This document shows, piece after piece, positions 1 to 6,000 of a DNA stretch of 11,282 nt (positions are counted from its first letter, which is position 1; every line of letters starts with the position of its first letter). The notes below the pieces were generated by a model. The model worked only from the letters and a program-made list of their open reading frames with translations. It searched no databases and was not told the origin of the DNA. This DNA comes from Candidatus Poribacteria bacterium (GTDB taxonomy: Bacteria > Poribacteria > WGA-4E > GCA-2687025): the NCBI GenBank assembly GCA_027625215.1, contig JAQBWJ010000021.1, forward strand, positions 1-11,282, in the 5' to 3' direction. Made by a program: the position numbers and the translations under genes.

Positions 1-66
1 TCACAAGAGAGGTGGAACCGCCCGCATGACAACCCCAATCCTGAGCGAATTCGTCGAAAATCTCTT
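1..66. other. Upstream flank, no supportable gene
   Basis: This is a short stretch before the ilvB promoter. One + frame is open from the window edge to a TGA at 27-29 and could be the last codons of an upstream gene, but eight codons are too few to identify. No convincing terminator hairpin is visible here. Confidence 0.3.
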
Positions 67-95
67 TTGCCTCGCCCAACGGTCTGTGGTAAGAT
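67..95 (+). promoter_or_regulatory. Sigma70-like promoter of the ilvBN leader
   Basis: A -35 box TTGCCT (67-72) and a -10 box TAAGAT (90-95) are separated by 17 nt. Each matches four of six consensus bases. The predicted start point, about 101-103, lies just before the first stem of the T-box leader, which is where this kind of leader should begin. The placement supports the call more than the box scores do. Confidence 0.6.
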
Positions 96-101
96 CAAGG
101 C

Positions 102-117
102 ATCCGAAATTTCGGAT
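102..117. repeat. Perfect 16-bp palindrome at the predicted ilvB start point
   Basis: ATCCGAAATTTCGGAT is a perfect inverted repeat with no spacer, at about +1 to +16 of the predicted transcript. A spacer-less palindrome is a poor RNA hairpin but a good shape for a dimeric DNA-binding protein, so an operator layered on the T-box is possible. It could also be a chance feature or part of the basal leader structure. Confidence 0.45.
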
Positions 118-393
118 AGGCGATGACAGGGAGTAGTAAGCGTCCGCTGTCCGTGAGAGATGGGTGTTCACCGGCTGAAAGACACCCTCGGAAACAGGAT
201 GCCGAAGTCGCCCTCGAGCCGTTCCTTTGAACGCGGGCCGTGTCACGCGGTTACGCTGCGTAGGAGGAGCCGAGTCGCGCCCGTCAACGCGCGAAAATGA
301 GCGCTCCGCAACCTGTTTGCGGAGAATTGGAGTGGTACCGCGGAAAGGGAAACAACCCCTTCTCGTCTCCAAAGCGAGCGAGAGGGCTTTTTT
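118..393 (+). promoter_or_regulatory. T-box riboswitch, predicted tRNA-Val specificity (specifier GTC)
   Basis: This leader has the parts of a canonical T-box in order. Stem I: a basal GGC/GCC pair set (119-121 with 218-220), a GATGA kink-turn strand (122-126), helix AGGG/CCCT (128-131 with 211-214), a specifier loop with AGTA on its 5' side and GAA (204-206) on its 3' side, an upper helix 140-145 with 197-202, an AGAGA bulge (156-160), and a distal hairpin GGGTGT/ACACCC (162-167 with 182-187) whose loop contains GGCTGAAAG. The specifier triplet after GAA is GTC (207-209, valine), followed by the expected purine. Stem III is a perfect 8-bp hairpin (304-311 with 317-324). The antiterminator has TTGGAG (327-332) paired with CTCCAA (367-372), enclosing the T-box core TGGTACCGCGG (333-343). 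TGGT implies an A discriminator base, compatible with tRNA-Val. By family knowledge, uncharged tRNA stabilises the antiterminator and allows ilvBN expression. Confidence 0.93.
356..393 (+). terminator. T-box-controlled intrinsic terminator
   Basis: The 5' arm CCCCTTCTCG (356-365) pairs with CGAGAGGG (379-386), with one bulged T, and six T residues follow (388-393). The same 5' arm is needed by the antiterminator, where it can pair with GCGGAA-GGG at 340-349, so the two structures exclude each other as expected for transcription attenuation. Confidence 0.9.
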
Positions 394-505
394 GTTTCTA
401 GGCGCCGCGCCTTGGTAAACATTCCAAACCCTGCCTCGCGCGCTCATTGAAAAAAGTTCATCGTTTTTACGTGTACCAGACCACCACAGAGTAAGGTGTG
501 CGCTC
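394..505 (+). other. Distal leader of ilvB with ribosome-binding site
   Basis: This 112-nt untranslated stretch links the terminator to ilvB. AAGGTG (493-498) lies 7 nt before the ATG at 506 and is the likely Shine-Dalgarno site. TTGAAA at 447-452 resembles a -35 box but has no acceptable -10 partner at normal spacing. I see nothing else definable here. Confidence 0.5.
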
Positions 506-2200
506 ATGAAGATGAAAGGCGCCAGAATCCTCATCGAGGCGTTGAAACGCGAAGGCGTCGATACGATCTTCGGGTACTCCGGCGGCGCGTCGCTCCACAT
601 ATTCGACGCCCTCTATCGGTTCAATCAGGACAACCCGAACGACGGGATCCGACTCGTGATGACTCGTCACGAAGCGGGAGCCGCGCACGCCGCCGACTGC
701 TACGGTCGCGCGACGGGCAAAGCGGGCGTGCTGCTCGTCACCTCCGGTCCCGGCGCGACAAACTGCGTCACCGGGTTGGCGACGGCGATCATGGATTCCG
801 CGCCGATGGTGATGATTTCGGGTCAAGTGCCCTCCGGCATGATCGGCAACGACGCCTTTCAGGAGACGGACATCATCGGCGTCACGCGCCCCATCGTGAA
901 GCACAGTTACCTGATTCAACGCACCGAAGACACGGCGCGCATCGTCAAGGAAGCGTTCCACGTCGCGGAGACGGGTCGCCCCGGTCCCGTGTTGATCGAC
1001 TTCCCGAAGGACATGCAGTTCAACGAGATCGAGCCCGAATGGGTCGAGTCGGTCAACATTCGCGGCTATCAACCGAAACTGTACGCCGAGAAGGAAGAAC
1101 TCGAAGCCGCCGCAGCGCTCATCATGAAGGCGGAACGTCCGGTCGTCTACGGCGGTGGCGGGTTGGTGCTCGGCGACGCCTCCAACGAGTTCCGAGAGTT
1201 CGTGTGGAAGACGCAAATCCCGACGACCGTGACGCTGATGGGTCTTGGCGCGTTCCCCGAAACGGACCCGCTCGCGTTGAAGATGCCGGGCATGCACGGC
1301 TCCCGCGCGGCGAACTACGCGATTCAAGACTCCGACCTGTTGATCGCGCTCGGACCCCGCTTCGACGACCGCGTGACGGGCAACTTGGCGAAGTTTGCGC
1401 CGCACGCGAAGATCATCCACGTCGATATCGACCCGTCCGCGATCAGCAAGAACGTGAAGGTCGATATCCCCATCGTCGGGCATCTCAAGTACGTCATCCC
1501 CGAACTGACGAAGTTGGTGGACAAGACGAACATCGAGTCATGGCGGCGCACCTGCGACCTGTGGAAGCAGAAGCACCCGTTCCGCTACGAGCCGAAGCCG
1601 GATGTCATCATGCCCCAGCAGGTGATCGAAGAAATCTGGAACATCACGCAAGGCAAGGCGATCCTCACCTCCGACGTGGGGCAGCATCAGATGTGGGCGG
1701 CGCAGCATTACGACCACATCGAGCCGCGACGATGGTTCAACTCCGGCGGACTCGGCACGATGGGCTTCGGTCTGCCCGCCGCGTTGGGGGCGCAAGTCGC
1801 GCTGCCTGAAGAGCTCGTGATCTGCGTGTCGGGCGACGGCAGCATCATCATGAACATCCAGGAACTCGTCACGCTGAAGACGGAGAAACTAAACGTCAAG
1901 ACGGTCATCCTGAACAACAATTGGCTCGGCATGGTGCGCCAGTGGCAGGAACTTCTGTACGACGAACGCTACGCCGCCTCCGACCTGCACGACAACCCGG
2001 ACTTCGCCAAAGTCGCGGAAGCGTTCGGGGTGAAGGGGATGCGCGTCACGAAGCCGGAAGAACTGCGTTCCGCGTTGGAGGAGGCGTTCTCCTACGATGG
2101 GCCCGTCGTCATGGATATCTTCGTGGACGAGACGGAAAACGTCTACCCGATGGTGCCGCCCGGCGCCGCTCTTGACGAGATGGTGGGAGGCATGGCGTGA
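506..2200 (+). CDS. ilvB: Acetolactate synthase, large (catalytic) subunit
   Basis: This ThDP enzyme condenses two pyruvates to 2-acetolactate, or pyruvate with 2-oxobutyrate to 2-aceto-2-hydroxybutyrate, the first shared step of valine, leucine and isoleucine synthesis. At 564 residues it is full length for the family. Visible motifs: FGYSGGA near residue 22; the catalytic glutamate E56 in RHEAGAAHAAD; TSGPGATN; the substrate-channel segment ISGQVPSGMIGNDAFQE with P109; the FAD-region motif GPRFDDRVTG (283-292); and the ThDP/Mg site GDGS (443-446) followed by NNNWLGMVRQW (470-480), including the conserved Trp. The N-terminal, central and C-terminal ThDP-enzyme domains are all present. The ATG at 506 is chosen because AAGGTG lies 7 nt upstream. 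The stop overlaps the ilvN start, implying coupled translation. The usual Pro of the GYPGG motif is Ser here; otherwise nothing is broken. Expression is predicted to be under the upstream T-box. Confidence 0.97.
   Translation: MKMKGARILIEALKREGVDTIFGYSGGASLHIFDALYRFNQDNPNDGIRLVMTRHEAGAAHAADCYGRATGKAGVLLVTSGPGATNCVTGLATAIMDSAPMVMISGQVPSGMIGNDAFQETDIIGVTRPIVKHSYLIQRTEDTARIVKEAFHVAETGRPGPVLIDFPKDMQFNEIEPEWVESVNIRGYQPKLYAEKEELEAAAALIMKAERPVVYGGGGLVLGDASNEFREFVWKTQIPTTVTLMGLGAFPETDPLALKMPGMHGSRAANYAIQDSDLLIALGPRFDDRVTGNLAKFAPHAKIIHVDIDPSAISKNVKVDIPIVGHLKYVIPELTKLVDKTNIESWRRTCDLWKQKHPFRYEPKPDVIMPQQVIEEIWNITQGKAILTSDVGQHQMWAAQHYDHIEPRRWFNSGGLGTMGFGLPAALGAQVALPEELVICVSGDGSIIMNIQELVTLKTEKLNVKTVILNNNWLGMVRQWQELLYDERYAASDLHDNPDFAKVAEAFGVKGMRVTKPEELRSALEEAFSYDGPVVMDIFVDETENVYPMVPPGAALDEMVGGMA
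2185..2190 (+). promoter_or_regulatory. Ribosome-binding site fixing the GTG start of ilvN
   Basis: GGGAGG, inside the last codons of ilvB, ends 6 nt before the GTG at 2197. This fixes the start and gives the GTGA overlap with the ilvB stop. Confidence 0.75.
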
Positions 2201-2730
2201 CGACGGAACATCGGCGAGTCATTTCGGTGCTGGTGGAAAACCAGTTCGGCGTGTTGGCGCGGGTGTCGGGGCTGTTCAGCGGGAAGGGCTACAACATCGA
2301 CAGCCTGACCGTCGCGGAAACGCTCGACCCCAAACTGTCGCGCATGACCATCGTGACACACGGCGACGAGCGGATCATTGATCAGATCGTCAAGCAGTTG
2401 AACAAGTTGGTCGATGTCGTGCGCGTCGTTGATCTGACGGACGAGCCCCATGTCGAACGAGAACTTGTGCTGATCAAGGTCGCGGCGGACGCTTCAACGC
2501 GCGGCGAAATCATCCAGATCGCGGACATCTTCCGCGCCCGCGTCGTCGATGTCGCGCAGAGGGCGTTGACCATCGAAACGACGGGCGACGAAGGAAAGAT
2601 CGTCGCGTTGATCAGCATGATGGAGCCGTACGGCGTCATCGACATGGTGCGGACGGGCAAACTCGCCATCGGACGCGGCACGTTCAGCACCCTCTTGAAC
2701 GACGCGGAACACGCGGACGCCGCTGGCTGA
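2197..2730 (+). CDS. ilvN: Acetolactate synthase, small (regulatory) subunit
   Basis: The regulatory partner of IlvB; in characterised homologues it raises catalytic activity and confers feedback inhibition by valine. The protein has 177 residues, normal for the longer bacterial type. An N-terminal ACT domain spans about residues 5-80, with the signature SVLVENQFGVLARVSGLF and GYNIDSLTV. N15 and G18 occupy the positions that bind valine in E. coli IlvH, so feedback is probably intact. A second small-subunit domain follows at about 85-165 (ERELVLIKV through GKLAIGRG). The start is GTG at 2197, with GGGAGG 6 nt upstream, overlapping the ilvB stop by 4 nt (GTGA). No ilvC follows, although it often does in other genomes. 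The symbol ilvH would serve equally well. Confidence 0.96.
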   Translation: MTTEHRRVISVLVENQFGVLARVSGLFSGKGYNIDSLTVAETLDPKLSRMTIVTHGDERIIDQIVKQLNKLVDVVRVVDLTDEPHVERELVLIKVAADASTRGEIIQIADIFRARVVDVAQRALTIETTGDEGKIVALISMMEPYGVIDMVRTGKLAIGRGTFSTLLNDAEHADAAG

Positions 2731-2742
2731 GGACGATATAGA

Positions 2743-2779
2743 GCGAGGAGGCTTAGGGGAACATACCGAGCCTCTTCGC
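2743..2779 (+). terminator. Stem-loop after ilvN, possible terminator without T-tract
   Basis: GCGAGGAGGCT (2743-2753) pairs with AGCCTCTTCGC (2769-2779) over 11 bp with one G-U pair, around a 15-nt loop. It starts 13 nt after the ilvN stop, where an operon terminator is expected, but no T-run follows. It may act as a weak or factor-dependent terminator or as a 3'-end protecting hairpin. Confidence 0.45.
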
Positions 2780-2897
2780 GCGACGCTTCCCAACCTGTCA
2801 CCATAGCGGACATGGATCATCGCCCATGCCGTTGCCTGTTGCTCCCACATCTTCCCTATCTACAACGAACTAAACCTAGCGCAACGGCGCGCCGAAT

Positions 2898-2938
2898 CGA
2901 GCGAGGGGGGTCGGATAAAACGCCGAATCTCCCGCTCG
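2898..2938. other. Long compound stem-loop in the ilvN-tamB gap
   Basis: CGAGCG (2898-2903) pairs with CGCTCG (2933-2938). Inside it a G-run (2905-2910) faces CTCCC (2929-2933), and TCGG (2911-2914) pairs with CCGA (2923-2926) around an A-rich loop. Only a couple of T residues follow the 3' arm. It may be a second terminator separating the two transcription units or a structured RNA element; the sequence does not decide between them. Confidence 0.4.
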
Positions 2939-2974
2939 TTAATCATGTACCGTCATCGTGATCGGACATTCCTG

Positions 2975-2983
2975 TGTTAAACT
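2975..2983 (+). promoter_or_regulatory. Possible extended -10 promoter for tamB
   Basis: TGTTAAACT reads as an extended -10 element (TGn followed by TAAACT, four of six matches). No good -35 box lies 16-18 nt upstream, which is tolerable for extended -10 promoters. The predicted start point, about 2989-2991, leaves a leader of roughly 40 nt before the ATG at 3029. The region is locally AT-richer than the surrounding genes. Confidence 0.35.
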
Positions 2984-2987
2984 TATC

Positions 2988-3001
2988 GTGAGGCTCCTCA
3001 C
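2988..3001. repeat. Palindrome GTGAGG-CT-CCTCAC at the predicted tamB start
   Basis: A perfect 6-bp inverted repeat with a 2-nt centre, extendable by two more pairs beyond one mismatch (AT 2985-2986 with AT 3003-3004). It sits at the predicted transcription start of the tamB-Omp85 block. It could be an operator or a short 5' hairpin in the mRNA. The 2-nt centre is too small for a stable RNA loop without opening a pair, which slightly favours a DNA site. Confidence 0.45.
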
Positions 3002-3028
3002 AATTAACCCGGAGAGTGGGCGCAACGT

Positions 3029-6000
3029 ATGACCCGCCGTCAACGATGGCTGATCGCGTTGGGCGTCGCGCTGTTTTGCGCGACGGCGACGACGGCGTAC
3101 GTGCGCTCGGAGGCGTTTTTGCGCTTGGCGACGCCAATCGTTGCCAACCAGATCGGCGTTACGCTCGGCGCGCCCGTCTCGATTGATCGCATTATCGGCG
3201 AGCGGTTCTCCGACCTCTCCGTGCTCGGACTGACCGTCTATGAACCCGACGGAACGACGCCCATCGTCAAGATCGCGCGAGTCCGGGTCGAACAGGACTT
3301 GTCGGCGCTTTGGGGGCGCAACGTCCGCGTGACGAATCTCGAAGGCTCCGGCATCTCCCTCCACATCCGCGCCGATGAAAACGGGATGAACGTCGACCCG
3401 ATCATCGAACGGATGACGGCGGATGACGGCGGTGAGCCCTCCATCGGCATCTACCTCCGCAACCTGCGAATTGACGACGCTCGGATCGCCTACGAAGACG
3501 TCTCGACCGACCTCTCGCTCCTCATCTCGAACATCGCCATCGACAGCCCCGCCGAACGGTATCTCGATCTCTCGACCGCGCGATTGATGCAACTTTCAAC
3601 CGGAAAATGGGAGATCGAGCTCGGCGATGGGCGGCAGACGATCAACTCTCTTACGGCGTCGGGCGCGTTCAACTCCGAGAAGGTCGCGTTGGACCGCGCC
3701 GCGTTTCAGATCGGCGAGTCGCTCCTCAACGCGCGCGGCGCGATCACCTACGCGCCGACATTCGACCTGACCGTAGACGGCGCAATTCGGATCGACGACA
3801 TCCGCGCGTTGCGCCCGGTTGATTTGGAGACGGTTCACGGCACCGTGACGTTCAACGGCGTCCGATTGACGGGCGACCCCTCCACTCCCAAGTTGGACGG
3901 CGACTGGCGGCTGCGCGATCTCGTCGTAGGACAGTTGGCGGTTGCCGCGTTCACTGGAAAGATCGAGGCGATCCTCACCGAAACGATCAAGACGCGCGCG
4001 CAGACGGAATGGCTCGGCGGGACGCTCGACGCCGACGTGACGATCAACGCGAAGGACGGCGGGATCGAACTCTCCGGCGCGGCGACCGACCTGAGTGTCG
4101 CAGCGGTGCGCGAAACGTTTTTGACCGATCAGGACGCGATCAAGCCGCTCACGGGACGGATCGACGGGACGTTTCAATTCTCGCAGCGGGACGAGCAACG
4201 CGCCTCAACCGGGACGTGGACGGCGCGGCAGGTGCGGTGGGAAGGGAAGAACGTCGGCAACCAAACGGCGTACTTCACACACGACCTGAACGGCGACCGG
4301 ATTCAAGTGACAGGCTCCGTCGCGGGAGCGAGTCTAGCGGCGTCTGGGTCGATTCCCGCTGAGAACGCCCCACTCAACGCCCGCGTGACCGTCTCAACGA
4401 AAGCGATCGCGCCCTTCGCCAACCTTTTCCAAGTGGCGGCGACCGGAGCGGCGAAGGCGACCGCCACCGTTTCAGGCACGGCAGAGGCTCCCCGCGTTCA
4501 GTTTGACGCTTCGTTGACGGATGCCGTTGCGTTGGGCTACCCGATTCAGTCGGCGACGGCGAAAGGCGCATGGGCGGACGCCAAACTCGTGTTGGATTCG
4601 CTGACCGTCGCCTCGAACGAAGGGACGGCGAACGTCTCAGGTTCCGTCTCGCTGCCGACGAAGGCGCCGATTGCGGTTGATCTGACGGGGCGGTTGGAAG
4701 CGTTCGATCTCGCGCCGTACGCGGCGGTCGTCGCTCAGGGCGCGGCGGCGACGGGCTTGTTGAACGGCGAGTTCCGCGTCGCTGGGAAGGTGAACGCGCT
4801 CGACGGCGGCGGTTCCTTCCAACTGACGAACACGGGAGCGAAAGAGGTCGCGGTTGAGATCGCGCCGTTCCGCATCGACGCGACAAACGGTCTGTTTCGC
4901 GTGCCGGAGATTCAAGTTGGCGTCGGCGGCGCGACGATACGCGGAAACGCTCGGTTCGATTCCACCTCGTACGGGTTCAACGTCGCCCTGTCGGGTCCGA
5001 CGCCGCTGCGTTCCATCGTGTCCGCGTTGCCGCAAGCGATGCGCGATCCGTTGGCGGGTGTGGACGGCATACTCGACCTGCACGCCGAGGCGGACGCGAC
5101 GTTCGCCTCTCCCACCGCGACGCTGACGGCGACGCTCAACGGCGCGACGTACCGCTCCGCCGATCTTGGTCGCAACTCGCTTGAACTGTTGTACGACAAC
5201 GGCGAGATTCGCGGTCGCGGCGCGGCGTCCGACGGCGCGTATGCCCTCAGCGGACAACTGAATCTTCAAGAAGAAGGGATGCCCTTCACCGCGACCGTCG
5301 AACTGGACAACACGAACGTGCTCCCGTTGATTCAACTGGTCGGGACGCCCGCCGGATCGGGCATCCGCGAGACGACGTTGGACGGCTCCATCATCGTGCG
5401 CGGGCTGTTGAACGATGTGGGGGCAGCCGTCGCGTCGTTGGATTTCGGGTCGCTACGGATCGCTTCAGACCGGTACGCGCTGGAAAGCGTCCGTCGCGTC
5501 GAAGGGACGATATCGGCGCGCGGCATCGAACTGAACGATGTGAGCCTGCAAAGCGCCGATCCCGATCACCCGTTCGAGGTGTCGTTCGCGGGGCTGCTTG
5601 ACCTTGACCGCCCCATCGACTTTACGGTGGATGCCAAAGAGTTCGATCTGGCGATGGTGTCCGAGTTTTTAGGTCTGCCGGAACTGGCGACGGGCGTCGG
5701 CACGTACCGCCTGAAAATGGGCGGCACGGCGCGAAATCCCGAATTCACAACGTCGTGGCGCGCGCCGTTGGCAACGGTGCAGATTGCGCCGGAGTCGCCG
5801 CGCTTGATGGTGCGAGACGTGCGGGGTCGGGCGTCCTACGCGGACAAACTGCTCACGTTGGACGAGATGACGCTTTCCGTCGGCGGATCGCCCGTCGAGG
5901 TGCGGGGAAACGTGCCGTTCGGGTTGACGTTCCTGCTGATCCCGCTCGTGGAACAACTGAAGGACGCGCCTCTCCATCTGACCGTATCAAGCGACCACGA

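Noticed and set aside
26..136. 36-codon open frame starting at ATG 26
   Set aside because: It spans the promoter, the predicted start point and the beginning of the T-box, so it would not lie intact on the ilv transcript. No convincing ribosome-binding site at normal spacing.
227..418. 63-codon + strand open frame in the ilvB leader
   Set aside because: It lies across T-box stem III, the antiterminator and the terminator; its sequence is dictated by RNA structure, it is Arg-rich and resembles no protein, and it has no ribosome-binding site.
447..475. Possible second promoter just upstream of ilvB (TTGAAA)
   Set aside because: No -10 element of acceptable quality lies 16-18 nt downstream, and a promoter here would bypass the T-box.
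467..1483. 338-codon minus-strand open frame, and the 437-codon +2-frame (496-1809) on the other strand
   Set aside because: Both are shadows of ilvB, whose own frame carries unmistakable acetolactate synthase motifs; the shadow products are Arg/His-rich, as expected from GC-rich antisense or shifted reading.
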